From Aegilops tauschii subsp. strangulata (taxonomy: Eukaryota; Streptophyta; Magnoliopsida; Poales; Poaceae): a stretch of 64,000 nt of DNA. The notes beneath the pieces were generated by a model. That model was not told where the DNA came from. It was given only the letters and a program-made list of their open reading frames with translations, and did not search any database. This document shows positions 43,260 through 55,148 of this stretch, one piece after another. Location: positions 223,715,622 through 223,779,621 of the forward strand of contig NC_053039.3 of the NCBI RefSeq assembly GCF_002575655.3, written 5' to 3'. A program made the position numbers and the translations under genes. The stretch's first letter is position 1. Each line of letters starts with the position of its first letter.

Positions 43260-44435
43260 TTAACAAGGAAGGAACATCACCTCAATATACAGCTTCTTCA
43301 GGCACGGAAAGCATCTCAGGCAACTGACAACTTGGTCCGGGTTGGGGCCGACGGATTCTAGTGCCAAGACCTTCACTGCGCCCAGAATCTGGGTGAAGCT
43401 TTGCTGGATGACAGATGAACATACATCTTCAAAACTAGAAATAATGTTGATATCAAGAAGGAGAGGTATAAGGCGACTATTATACCTGAAATTAGTAGTA
43501 TTTGACAGACGAGTAGCCAACCGCTGTCAATTTTGGTGCAGAAATGACATTGATTCTTGTTGGACCTTGTTGATCAACTACAAGTAATCTCTCAAGTGAA
43601 GGTGTGTCCTCAATGACCATATGTGGTCCACCTTTTGTGATCTCTCATTGCAGCACCAGCAACACACATAAATAGTCCGGAGATTCCTGGAGGTGATGTG
43701 GAAGGTACTCGACCAATTCATCACCTGAAGACGAAGGAGCTCGAGTGCAGTACAGCCGCGGAGCAGGCGCTCCATGTCATCCTTTGGGATGCAGACGGCG
43801 ACAAGCTTGAGGTGCTTTAGTCATGGTAGAAAAAGAGCAGGCGCGTCATTGGGGGGATGGCAGTTCATGAACTTGGCGAGGCGCAACGTGGGTGCGAAGC
43901 GGAGCGCGGACGTTGGCAGCGAGCGCATATGCCCATCATTAAAACTGAGCTGCTCGAGCTGATCTATGGTGGGGGATCAGAACCACTCGCCAAGCTTGGC
44001 TCGGTCCTTGCCATTGGAACGGAACTTGCCCATGATAAGGCCTCTGATTTGGCCATGGTGACTGCCGAGGATCTGCGCATCCAAGCTTTTGCGATAGGCA
44101 TGCCAGAGCTCGTGGGTGTCGAGGAGGTCTATAGGGGTGAGGAGCCATAGGGGGCACAACTGCCGGGAAAGGGAGGTTGTCCTTGCCCCATATTTGATTG
44201 GGAGGAGGGATATGATGACTGTCAACATATCATCGGGGAGGTTGCTGATGAAGTCTAGGCCTGCTGGAGTCACTTGAGGTTCTTTCTCGCCCTGCCTCCG
44301 CTTGTTGGCAGCCTCGTTCTCCACCTCGTCGTCGGCGACGGAAACCTCTGTCTCCATATTCATGTCATGCTCTGGTGCTTCAGCAGCCCCGGTGTCGCCA
44401 CTCCCTCCGATGCGGCGCTTCGGCAGCATCCTCAT
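43260..44435 (-). pseudogene. F-box/FBD-LRR gene, broken
   Basis: F-box proteins are substrate adaptors of SCF ubiquitin ligases. The frame starts at 44435 (MRMLPKRRIGGSGDTG), with an acidic linker and then the F-box (FISNLPDDMLTVIISLLPIK, about residues 63-82), followed by LSRQLCPLWLLTPIDL. Downstream, LRR-type sequence is readable: FNDGHMRSLPTSALRFAPTL, LKHLKLVAVCIP, CTALELLRLQVMNWSS. Next is the typical DTPSLERLLVVDQQGPTRIN, then VKVLALESVGPNPDQVVSCL near the end. Lesions are in-frame stops at 43977 and about 43818, a frameshift near 43620 and further ones upstream of 43520. All parts are collinear on the minus strand, so this is a decayed gene or captured copy. Confidence 0.82.
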
Positions 44436-44454
44436 ACACTGATGACTTTGAGGA

Positions 44455-44600
44455 ATGGGAGCGGCGTCGAGGATGCGGGCAGAGAGAGAGGATTGTGTGT
44501 GTGGCGAGGATGGGGGTGCCGGCTATGAGGACAAAGAGCGGCGTCGAGGATGTGGGCGGAGAGAGAGGATTGTGTGTGTGGCGAGGTTGGGGGGTGCGGC
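44455..44600. repeat. Two ~60-bp tandem copies, ~80-bp period
   Basis: AGCGGCGTCGAGGATG...GAGAGAGAGGATTGTGTGTG occurs at about 44460 and 44540. It lies upstream of the F-box pseudogene start, in its probable promoter or leader. Confidence 0.75.
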
Positions 44601-45080
44601 CACTCGGGCGCGCCATTAATATAGACCAGTGGGAGCATGGTGGGCGGCGGTCAAAGGCTGTCTCGCTTCCCGGTGAGAACGACTGCTTAATCTATGAATG
44701 AAAATCTATGCTTAATTACTGAATTTTAGTTGCAAAAAATAGATAGTGCTAGTGATTTTTAGCCGCATTGAAGAGATACCGTATTCAATCTGAACTGTTT
44801 GCATCGAAGAGATGCACAAATCCTGCATTGAACAGCTCGCACGCTTCCCGGTGAGCATGCACATTGGAGGACAACTTGCACGCCTCTCGGTCAGCATGCG
44901 CACCGGACTGCACTTGGACGCCTCCCGTTCAGTCAAGCAGTTGTCTGCAAGACACCTCCTATAGCCATTAAAACCAAGACACGTGGCGTCACGTGAATGG
45001 TTAACAGAACGCACATGATTTGAATTATACAAACGTTTGAGATATTAAAGTGGCAGCTATTCTTTCAAAATGCCTTTGTT
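44600..45080. other. Leader homologous to CACTA interior near 26280-26550
   Basis: Short blocks occur in the same order in both places: CGCCATTAAT, GGGAG...GGTGGRCGGC, GGTCAAAGG, CACGCCTCTCG, ACGTGGCG, CACGT(G)AATGGT and AGAACGC. In both loci the ~480-bp repeat follows directly. No gene is supported here. Confidence 0.55.
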
Positions 45081-45852
45081 GGTTGTTATTCGAGTGCGCC
45101 TTCTCTCAAAATGGACACGAAAAATACCACCACATGTCTTGTGCCATTCCATGATAGCATGCCATGTTTCATGAATTTCAGACGAGTTTTGGATTTACTA
45201 GAATTTAAAAACAAAGTATCTCAACGTTTTGCCGGCAATCAACAGTGCCCTGGTGTTTGAAATTCATTCCCATTTCTTGCATGGGACCTAAGCATGCACC
45301 CAAGGGCACAAATTTGATTTTCAACCAATTTATATGCACTAGAGCATGTGCATGTAGTTCAAATTTGAATTATGCACATAAAATTCCTAGAAAACCCAGT
45401 TAATGTATAAAAATGTCCAAACGAACCCCAAAAAATTTCAATATTTAACACAACACTACCGTTGTTCTATGTTGACACTAGAATTTTTTTGAAAGCAATA
45501 AGAGGCAACGGATATCATTCTTTCCCCAAAGGCGGCACGTTCCCTACTGAAACCATCAGGCTTGTTGTGAGAAGCTTTGATTTGTGAGAAGCTTATACCC
45601 AAACCTGCCCTAGATGGGACAACAATTTTACCACGGCATGTTGATGCCGCTCCATGATAGTATGCCAAGTTTCATGAATTTCAGACGATTTTGGGATTCA
45701 CTAGAATGTAAAAACCAGGTATCTCAATGTTTGCGGCCGAGTGACGGTGGCAGGGTGCTTGAAATTCATTCCCATTTGTTGCATGGGACCTAAGCATGCA
45801 CCCAAGGACACAAATTTGATTTTTCAACCAATTTATATGCACTGGTGCATGT
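45080..45852. repeat. ~480-bp repeat units outside the CACTA (left of W2)
   Basis: About one and a half diverged units of the same repeat family as 26560-28610. Shared phrases are GTTTTGGATTTACTAGAATT, TTGCATGGGACCTA, CAAATTTGAATTATGCACA and GCACGTTCCCT. Element W2 is inserted at 45853, and the array resumes at 53796. Confidence 0.82.
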
Positions 45853-46132
45853 TGATACGTCTCCAACGTATCTATAATTTTTTTATTGTTCCATGTTGTT
45901 TTATTATCAATCTTGGATGTTTTATAATCATTTTATAGGCATTTTATATCATTTTTTGGTACTAACCTATTGACATAGTGCCAAGTGCCACTTGCTGTTT
46001 TTTCCATGTTTTTTACATCGCAGGAAATCAATATCAGATGAAGTCCAAATGCCACGAAACTCCACGACGATTTTTTATGGGCCAGAAGGAAGGCAACGGG
46101 CCCTAGTTGCACCTGGGGGGGTGCTTCGAGGG

Positions 46133-46190
46133 GGGCACAACCCACCAGGGCGCGCCAGGAGGCCCAGGCGCGCCCTGGTGGGTTGTGCCC
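46133..46190. repeat. Perfect 24-bp hairpin in W2 LTR
   Basis: The arms 46133-46156 and 46167-46190 are exact reverse complements (GGGCACAACCCACCAGGGCG...), with a 10-base loop. It is repeated with one or two changes in the 3' LTR (about 52507-52564) and in the W3 LTR (about 56798-56852). The TATA box lies 34 bp downstream. Confidence 0.95.
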
Positions 46191-46223
46191 ACCTCGGGTG
46201 CCCCCCGAACCACCTCTTTGCTC

Positions 46224-46230
46224 TATAAAT
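46224..46230 (+). promoter_or_regulatory. TATA box of W2 5' LTR
   Basis: TATAAAT, preceded by CTC and followed by ACCACAATATT. It is conserved in the 3' LTR at 52600-52606. It is the likely start region of the element's transcript. Confidence 0.7.
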
Positions 46231-47470
46231 ACCACAATATTCTAGAAACCCTAAAAGCGTTGACGAAATATTCATCCAGCCACCGCAGAGTCCAGAACCA
46301 CCAGATCCAATCTGGACACCATCACAGAGGGGTTCACCACTTCCATTGGCGCCTCTCCGATGATGCGTGAGTAGTTCTTTGTAGACCTTCGGGTCCGTAG
46401 TTAGTAGCTAGATGGCTTTTTCTCTCTCGCCAAATTCTCAATACAATGGCCTCTTGGAGATCCATATGATGTAACTCTTTTGCGGTGTGTTTGTTGGGAT
46501 TTGATGAACTTCAAGTTGATGACCAGTTATATTTTTTATATCCATGAAAGTTATTTGAGTTTCTTTGATCTCTTATATGCATGATCTCTTATAGCCTCGT
46601 ATTTCTTCTCCGATATTTGGGTTTTGTTTGGCCAACTTGATCTATTTATCTTGCAATGGGAAGAGGTGCCCGGTAGTGGGTTCGATCTTACGGTGCTCGA
46701 TTCCAGTGACAGAAAGGGAAACGACACGTATGTATCGTTGCTACTAAGGATAAAAAGACGAGATCTATATCTACCGCCATATAGATAAACGGATCTTGTC
46801 TACATCATGTCATCGTTCTTATTGCATTACTCCATTTTTCCATGAACTTAATACACTAGATGCATGCTGGATAGCGGTCGATGTGTGGAGTGATAGTAGT
46901 AGATGCAGGAAGGAGTCGGTCTACTAATCTTGGACGTGATGCCTATGTAATGATCATTGCCTGGATATCGTCATAATTATTTGAAGTTCTATCAATTGCC
47001 CAACAGTAATTTGTTTACCCACCGTTTGCTATTTTTCTCGATAGAAGCCACTAGTGAAACCTACGGCCCCCGGGTCTTCTTTCTCATATATTTGCCTTGC
47101 GATCTACTTTTCCTTTGCATTTTTATTCAGATCTATCAAACCAAAAAATACAAAAATACCTTGCTGCGTTTTATCTTTATTTATTTTATTTGGCGTTCGA
47201 TCTATCAATCTACTACAATTTACCACATGTCCGCTTGCCTATCTTGAGGCGCCGTACCCCGGAAGGGATTGACAACCCCTTTAACTCGTTGGGTTGTGAG
47301 GTGTTGTTGTTTGTGTGCAGGTGCTGTTTACGTTGTGCTGCTTGGTTCTCCTACTGGTTCGATACCTTGGTTTCATAACTGAGGGAAATACCTACCGTCG
47401 CTGTGCTACATCATCCCTCCCTCTCCGGGGAAATATCGACGTAATTGCATCTACCATCAAGGAGAATTTC

Positions 47471-47490
47471 TAGCGCCGTTTTCGGGGAGG
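47471..47490 (+). other. Primer-binding site of W2, mutated
   Basis: TAGCGCCGTTTTCGGGGAGG compares with the intact W1 site TGGCGCCGTTGCCGGGGAGG, giving three substitutions. This may impair tRNA priming. Confidence 0.75.
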
Positions 47491-47676
47491 ATCTTCATCA
47501 TAACCAGGTTCCTAATCACAAATCTCATCTCCTGGCAATTTACATTATTTGCCATTTTCCTCTCGTTTTCCTCTCCCCCACTTCACAAAAAATTGCCGTT
47601 TTATTCACCTCTCTTTTTCCATTCGCCGTTTTCTTCCCGGATGTGTTCTTGAGTGCAATCTTATTGTGTGGTCATC

Positions 47677-49756
47677 ATGACTCAAGTGAACACCAAATTA
47701 TGTGATTTCTCAAATACCAACAACAATGATTTTATTGGCACTCCGCTTGCTCCTCCTGCCACTAGTGCGGAGACTTGTGATATTAATACCGCTTTGCTGA
47801 ATCTTGTTATGAAAGACCAATTTTCCGGTACTCCTAATGAGGATGCCGCGTCCCATCTTAATACCTTCGTGGAATTATGCAATATGCAAAAGAAATAAGA
47901 TGTGGACAATGATGTGGTCAAGATGAAATTATTTCCATTCTCTTTGCGTGATTCTGGAAAAAATTGGTTCTCTTCTTTGCCTCGCAATAGTATCGATTCT
48001 TGGAATAAGTGCAAAGATGCTTCTATCACTAGTATTTTCCACCCGCAAAAAGTATTTCCCTTAGAACCCAGATCGTGAATTTCAAGCAACTTGAACATGA
48101 GCATCTTGCACAATCTTGGGAAAGGATGAAAATGATGCTAAGGAATTGCCCAACTCATGGGTTAAATCTTTGGATGATCATACAAAACTTTTATGCGGGG
48201 TTGAATTTTGTTTCTCGTAATCTTTTAGATTCCGCCACGGGTGGTACCTTTATGGAAATTACTTTGGGTGAAGCCGCCAAATTGCTTGATAATATCATGG
48301 AAAATTATTCACAATGGCATACCGAAAGAGCTCCTACTAGTAAAAAGGTTAATTCGGTTGAAGAAATTTCTTCTTTGAGTGATAAAGTTGATGCTCTTAT
48401 GAAATTGGTTGCTAGTAAAAGTGCTCCTATTAATTTTAATGATATGCCTTTGTCTACTTTGATTGAGCAAAATAGTGATGCCATTGATGTGAATTTTATC
48501 TCTAGAAATAATTTCAACAACAATGCTTATAGAAGTAATTTTAATCCTAGGCCTTTTCCTAGTAATTCCTCTAACAATTATGGTAATTCCTATGGAAATC
48601 AATCTTATAATAATAATAGGAACACCTCTGATCTTGAGAATAATATTAAAGAATTTATCAACACACAAAAAGTTTTCAACACTTCCATAGAAGAAAAGTT
48701 GAATAAGATTGATGATTTGTCTAGAAGTGTTGATAGAATTGCTCATGATGTGGAAAATCTCAAGATGAAAAATTTTGTGCCTAAAGTAGATGAATCAATT
48801 AAAGCTCTTTAGGTTTCTATGGATGAAAGTAAGAAAAGAACTGCGATGCTTAGAGCTAAAAGAGAATTTTTAGAAAAAGCTTTTTCTAGTGATTATTCTT
48901 GCAAAAGTGATGAAGATCTTAAAATGATTGGTGTTTCTTCTACTGATTCCTTGTTTAGTAAAGTCAAGAATGATGAAAAAGGGACTGGAGAAGAGTCAAC
49001 TTTAAGTAGAAGGCGTCCCAATATTTCGGAGGGTGAAAATCTTGTTGAGAAAATTGATGAAAGTGGGTTTGGAGAGGTCAAAACTTTAACTAGTGTTGTG
49101 CCCACTCTTTTGGATTACAAAGACTTTAAATATGATATTTGATCTTTGATTTATTGTATTTCTTTGTTGCAATCCATGATAAATTCACCCCATGCTTATG
49201 AACAAAACAAAGCTTTTACTAAACATATTGTTGATGCTATGATGAAAGCTTTGGAAGAAAAATTGGAATTGGAAGTTTCAATTCCTAGAAATTGCATGAT
49301 GAATGGGAACCTACTATCAAAGTCAAGATTAAAAATTATGAGTGTTTTTCTTTGTGTGACTTGGGTGCTAGTGTTTCTACAATTCCGAAATCTTTATGTG
49401 ATGTCCTTGGTCTTACTAATCTTGAAGAATGTTCCTTGAATTTGCACTTGGCGGATTCTACTATTAAAAAGCCTATGGGAAGAACTAATGATGTTCTTAT
49501 TCTTGCAAATAGGAATTATGTGACCATAGATTTTATTGTTCTTGATATTGATTGCAATCCGTCTTGTCCAATTATTCTTGGTAGACCGTTTTTACGCACT
49601 ATCGGTGTCTTGATTGATATGAAAGAAGGCAATATTAAGTTCCAGTTTTCTTTGAGGAAAGGTATGGAACACTTTCCTAGAACTAGAATTAAGCCACCTT
49701 ATGAATCAATCATGATGGCATCTTATGGATCTCGAACCAAAGATGACAAAACTTAG
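47677..49756 (+). pseudogene. gag-pro: Gag-protease of W2, decayed
   Basis: Start at 47677 (MTQVNTKLCDFSNTNNNDF). The capsid-like part follows (VVKMKLFPFSLRDSGKNWF, QLEHEHLAQSWERMKMMLRN, FYAGLNFVSRNLLDSATGGT), then an Asn-rich linker (about 48500-48620). A charged region follows, and finally a retropepsin domain with CDLGASVSTIPKSL (near 49365; DLG in place of DTG/DSG) and PIILGRPFLRT (near 49570). Lesions are TAA at 47896, a frameshift near 48060, TAG at 48810, TGA at 49140 and a frameshift near 49300; otherwise one continuous frame. No polymerase genes follow, so replication would need enzymes in trans. Confidence 0.87.
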
Positions 49757-52231
49757 ATCCTTGCTTTATGCCTAGCTAAGTGCGTAAAACTATAGCGCTT
49801 GTTGGGAGGCAACCCAATGAATAAAATTTATTTTTGCTTTTTGCTTGATGTTCTTGTGTGTTTACACAATTATGCTACTATTATGATTGTGTTTTTTGTG
49901 TTTTAGTTAGTGTTTGTGCCAAGTAGAACCAATAGGATCTTCTTGGGTGATAGTTGTTTGATCTTGCTGAAAAAGACAGAAAATTTGTGCTCACGAAAAT
50001 AATTGTCAAAATTCACCAGAACGTGATAAAATGCGAATTCTTTTTGCATAAGATCAATATACAAATTCTCTAGGTTGTCCTAGATTTTCCGAATTTTTAG
50101 AATTCCAGAAGTATTCGAACAAATCAGATTACTACAGACTGTTCTGTTTTAACAGATTCTGTTTTCCTTGTGTTGTGTGCTTATTTTGATGGCTCTATGG
50201 TTTTCTTTGATGAGTTTTTGCCATAGAAAAGTTGGAATACAGTAGATATAATACAAAAACAAAATAAGAATTGGTTTGATACAACACTTATAGTAGTGAT
50301 TTATTTTTCTTACACTAACGGATCTCGCGAAGGTTTTGTTGAGTTTTGTGTGATTGAAGTTTTCAAGTTTTGGGTTATCTTACGATGGATGAAGGAAGGA
50401 TGTAAGAGCCTAAGCTTGGGGATGCCCCGGCATCCCAAGATATTATCCAAGAATGAGCAACCAACTAAGCTTTGGGATGCCCCTGAGTGGCATCCCCGCT
50501 TTCTTCCAACGACTATCAGTATTTTAGTCGAAGCTATATTTTTATTCGTCGCATGATATGTGTTTTGCTTGGAGCGTCTTGTATGATATGTGTCTTTGCT
50601 TGTTTTATTTTGAGTTTTAATTCATCAATCCTTGCTGGACACACCTATTTGAGAGAGCTAAAATTATATCATGACTTGTTAGAATTGCTCTCTATGCTTC
50701 CCTTAAATATTTTATGAGCTAGGACTTGCTCTAGTGCTTCACTTATATATTTTTTAGCACGGTGTGCTTTGTTATTTTTGAAGAAATGCTCTCTTGCTTC
50801 ACTTAGATTTATTTGAGATTTAGTAATTTTTTTAAGAAATTCTCTCTTGCTTCACTTAAATTATTTTGAAAGAAAATTTGTTATGCTCATGATCTTCACT
50901 TATATTTGTTTGAGCTTATGAAAAGCAACACATAAAAGTTAGCCCCAAAGTGATAGATATCCAAGAAGGACAAAGTAAAATAAAATGTCATGAAGATCAT
51001 TGGCAAAATAAACTTGATTCTTAGTAATAGTTTTGAGGTATGATGATGTGATATGTGAGTTATGTTGATGAGTAATTGTGCTCTAGTAAGAATATTGGTG
51101 TTAAGGTTTGTGATTCGGAAGTCAATAATCATGCAATGAAAATTATATCCTACTTGTGGTGCATTATTCGGTGTTAATTATGCTTAATGCTTGCTTATGA
51201 GATTATTCGTTTCTTGGTTGGTCGCTTCCCAATCTTTTGCTAGCCTCCACTTTGCACCAAGTATGATCTCTACTTGTGCATCCGAACTCCTTTAAACTAG
51301 TTTTGCCACAAGTGTCCACTATATCTACCTATATGCGGTATTCTTTTTCTGTTCTAAGCAAATTTTCATGTTCCATCTATAATTTTCAAATTAAACTTCT
51401 CTTTTGTGTGTTTGTTTCGCTTGCCGAACGGTAACGTGTGGCTAATATTTTCCATGCTAGATGTGTTATTCTCAAGATGAGTGTTTATTCACTTGTCATT
51501 GCACGAGAGTAAGGCAAAGGTTTTAGGGATGCCCAGTCCTGAAATGCAAAAAAATATTTACTTTATGTTGTCAAATAATAAATTATATGGAAAGTGTTGG
51601 TATGGAGGGCACCCGTGGATACGGTTAGCCATGGAAAGTGAAAGTATGGTGGAAAAAGGAATAAACTTTATTTTCTGTTTGGGAACTGCCTATGGCATAT
51701 CTAGCATGGAAAGTGTTGGGAACTCTAAGTCGTTTTCGTTGGTGGGATGGATACACCTCCCAAAATGTTTTTATCTCTAATTTTTCGCTTTGAGCTCTGG
51801 CACCTCTACAAATCCCTAGTTCCCTCTACGAAGGGCCTTTCTTTTACTTTATGCAATTTTATTTTGAAATTTGAGTCTCCATCTTCTCTCATAAAAAGCA
51901 CCAACTAGGAGGCAATATGATCGTGCTCAAGTATTGGGTGTAGTTAATATTCGAGTGTGTTTCATGAATGGATCAATGTTTGAGCATGATGAGCTAGGGA
52001 TAACTTGTTTTAGCATTGATGTTTTGAAAGACATGGTTGCTTGTTGATATGCTTGAGTATCTAAATTATTATGTCAAAACTAGACTATTGCTTTGAATCA
52101 CATAAAAGTCCAAATGTCTATGCTGTAATGAAAAGAATATGATATGACTTGATGAACAACACTCCACATCAAAAATTCTGTTTTTATCAATCACCTACTC
52201 GAGGACGAGTAGGAGTTAAGCTTGGGCATGC
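49757..52231 (+). other. 3' non-coding internal region of W2
   Basis: About 2.5 kb, AT-rich, with no supported ORF. It holds a PPT-like hairpin module (CTAAGCTTGGGGATGCCCCGGCATCC near 50411-50436, split here by its palindrome), several repeats of TTGCTTCACTTA/AT, and a purine tract just before the 3' LTR (GAGTAGGAGTTAAGCTTGGG). The piece near 51050-51130 corresponds to the W1 break at 5292/37994. Confidence 0.65.
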
Positions 52232-53795
52232 TGATAAGTCTCCAATGTATCCATAATTTTTGATTGTTCCATGCTGCTTTATTATCAATCTTGGATGTTT
52301 TATAATAATTTTATAGGCATTTTATATCATTTTTTGGTACTAACCTATTGACATAGTGCCAAGCACCAGTTGCTGTTTTTTCCATGTCTTTTACATCGCA
52401 GGAAATCAATATCAGATGAAGTCCAAATGCCACGAAACTCCATGATGATTTTTATGGGCCAGAAGGAAGGCAATGGGCCCTGGTTGCACCTGGGGGGTGC
52501 CCCGAGGGGGGCACAACCCACCAGGGTGCGCCAGGAGGCCCAAGCGCGCCCTGGTGGGTTGTGCCAACCTTGGGTGCCCCCCGGACCGCCTCTTTGCTCT
52601 ATAAATACCACAATATTCCAGAAACCCTAAAAGCGTCGACGAAATATTCATCCAGCCGCCGCAGAGTCCAGAACCACTAGATCTAATCTAGACACCATCA
52701 TGGAGGGGTTCACCACTTCCATTGGTGCCTCTCTGATGATGCGTGAGTAGTTCTTTGTAGACCTTCGGGTTCGTAGTTAGTAGCTAGATGGCTTTCTCTC
52801 TCTCGCAGAATTCTCAATACAATGGTCTCTTGGAGATCCATATGATGTAACTCTTTTGTGGTGTGTTTGTTGGGATCTGATGAACTTCGAGTTTATGATC
52901 AGTTATATCTTTTTATATCCATGAAAGTTATTTGAGTTTCTTTGATCTCTTATATGCATAATCTCTTATAGCCTCGTATTTCTTCTCCGATATTTGGGTT
53001 TTGTTTGGCCAACTTGATCTATTTATCTTGCAATGGGAAGATGTGCCCGGTAGTGGGTTCGATCTTACGGTGCTCGATCCCAGTGACAGAAAGGGAAATG
53101 ATACGTATGCATCGTTGCTACTAAGGATAAAAAGATGAGATCTATATCTACCGCCATATAGATCAACGGATCTTGTCTACATCATGTCATCGTTCTTATT
53201 GCATTACTTAGTTTTCCATGAACTTAAAAACACTAGATGCATGCTGGATAGCGGTCGATGTGTGGAGTAATAGTAGTAGATGTAGGCAGGAGTTGGTCTA
53301 CTAATCTTGGACGCGATGCCTATGTAATGATCATTGCCTGGATATCGTCATAATTATTTGAAGTTCTATAAATTTCCCAACGGTAATTTGTTTACCCACC
53401 GTTCGCTATTTTTCTCGAGAGAAGCCACTAGTGAAACCTACGGCCCCGGGTCTTCTTTCTCATATATTTGCCTTGCGATCTAGTTTTCCTTTGCATTTTT
53501 ATTCAGATCTATCAAACCAAAAAATAAAAAATACCTTGCTGCGTCTTATCTTTATTTATTTTATTTGGCGTTCGATCTATCAATCTACTACAATTTACCT
53601 CACGTCCGCTTGCCTATCTTGAGGCGTTGTACTCCGGAAGGGATTGACAACCCCTTTAACTCGTCGGGTTGCACGGTGTTGTTGTTTGTGTGCAGGTGTT
53701 GTTTACGTTGTGTTGCTTGGTTCTCCTACTGGTTCGATACCTTGGTTTCATAATTGAGGGAAATACCTACCGTCGCTGTGCTACATCATCCCTCC
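52232..53795 (+). repeat. 3' LTR of W2, end-truncated
   Basis: It starts TGATAAGTCTCCAATG and follows the 5' LTR to CATCATCCCTCC at 53795. The remaining ~40 bp of the LTR are missing, and array sequence follows. Confidence 0.85.
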
Positions 53796-54720
53796 AAGGT
53801 GGCACGTTCCCTACCGAAACCATCAGGCTTGTTGTGAGAGAAGCTCTGGTTTGCGAGAAGCTTATACCCAAACCTGCCCCAAATGGGACAATATTTTTAC
53901 CATGGCATGTCGATGCCGTTCCATGATATCATTTCAAGTTTCATGAATTTCAGACAAGTTTTCGATTCACTAGAATTGTAAAACCATGTATCTCAATGTT
54001 AGCGGCCGAGCGACAGTGTCAAGGTGTTTGACATCCATTCTCATTTCTTGTATGTGACCTAAGCTTGCAACCAAGGACAAACATTTGATTTTGCAACCCG
54101 TTTTTATGGACTGGAGCATGTGCATGTAGTTCAATTTTGAATTATGCACGTAAATGCCTAGAAAACTCAGTTAATGTATAAAAATGTCCAAACGATCCCC
54201 GAAAAAATCCAAAATTTAACACGACACTCCTATTGTTCTATGTTGACACTAGGAAAAAAATTGAAAGGAAGAAGAGGCGACGAATATCGTTTTGTCCACA
54301 AAGGTGACACGTTTCCCTAACGGAACCATGAGGCTTCTTCTGAGAAGCTTATACCTTAACCTGCCCCAAATTGGACAATATTTTTTACCCCAGCATGTTG
54401 ATGCCATTCCATGATAGCATGCCAAGATTCATGAATTTCAGACGGGTTTTGGATTTACTAGAATTACAAAAGTAAGTACCTCAACGTTTGCCGGAGAGCC
54501 ACGGTGCCGTGGTGTTCGAAATTCATCCCCATTTCTTGCATGGGACATAAGCATAAACCCATGGACACATATATGAGTTTACAACCCATGTTGGTGCACC
54601 GGAGCATGTGCATGTAGTTTAATTTTGAATTGTGCACCTGAAATGGCTAGAAAACCAATTTAATGTATAAAATGTCCAAACGAGCCCTGAATAATTCCAA
54701 TTCTTTTACGACACACATAT
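53796..54720. repeat. ~480-bp repeat units outside the CACTA (right of W2)
   Basis: About two units with the same phrases as 45080-45852. The first begins AAGGTGGCACGTTCCCTACC, which in the unit lies about 190 bp after the point where the left flank stops. That amount of array is missing beside W2. Confidence 0.82.
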
Positions 54721-55148
54721 AGTTGCATGTTCACTGCAGATAAAAGTTCTAGCAATTCAAACATGTCCATTGCCGCTGTGACCCCATTACGTAATTCAAA
54801 TCAAGATGAAAAATCAAGTAGATCCCACACAGTTTATTATCACCAACCGTGTGAGATGCAGTACAAAATATCCTGGAGCATCGTTTGATGACACTTTGCG
54901 CGCCAGTTTTTTCGCTGAAGCAATTCAAAAATTTTGGCTTCCGCGAAAATATCTACCTCCCCGCCCCCTCCCCCTTACCAAAAGCCACATTTCCCCTGTT
55001 TTCGCCTTCCTTTCCAAGTTGAAACCTTCACTCCTTGCTTGCAGCGCCGCCTCCTCGCCGGCGACCCTCCTTCACGCTGCTCGGCCTCGTCTATCCAGGT
55101 AGGTAATCCACACGCGACCCCCATCCTCCTCCTCCTTCCACATCCCAC

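Larger units (their letters stand above)
45853..47459 (+). repeat. 5' LTR of W2
   Basis: It starts TGATACGTCTCCAACG and ends CATCTACCATCA, 1607 bp. It contains a strong hairpin (46133-46190) and a TATA box just after it. Confidence 0.88.
45853..53795 (+). mobile_element. Gypsy element W2, non-autonomous gag-pro
   Basis: Plus-strand W-family element: 5' LTR 45853-47459, primer-binding site 47471-47490, a broken gag-protease gene 47677-49756, 2.5 kb non-coding, then the 3' LTR 52232-53795. No reverse transcriptase or integrase is present. The 3' LTR lacks about 40 bp at its end, and the flanking sequences do not form a target duplication (CATGT versus AAGGT), so a deletion removed that edge. 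In a 560-bp stretch compared by eye, the LTRs differ at about 6 per cent, more than those of element F. Confidence 0.85.
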
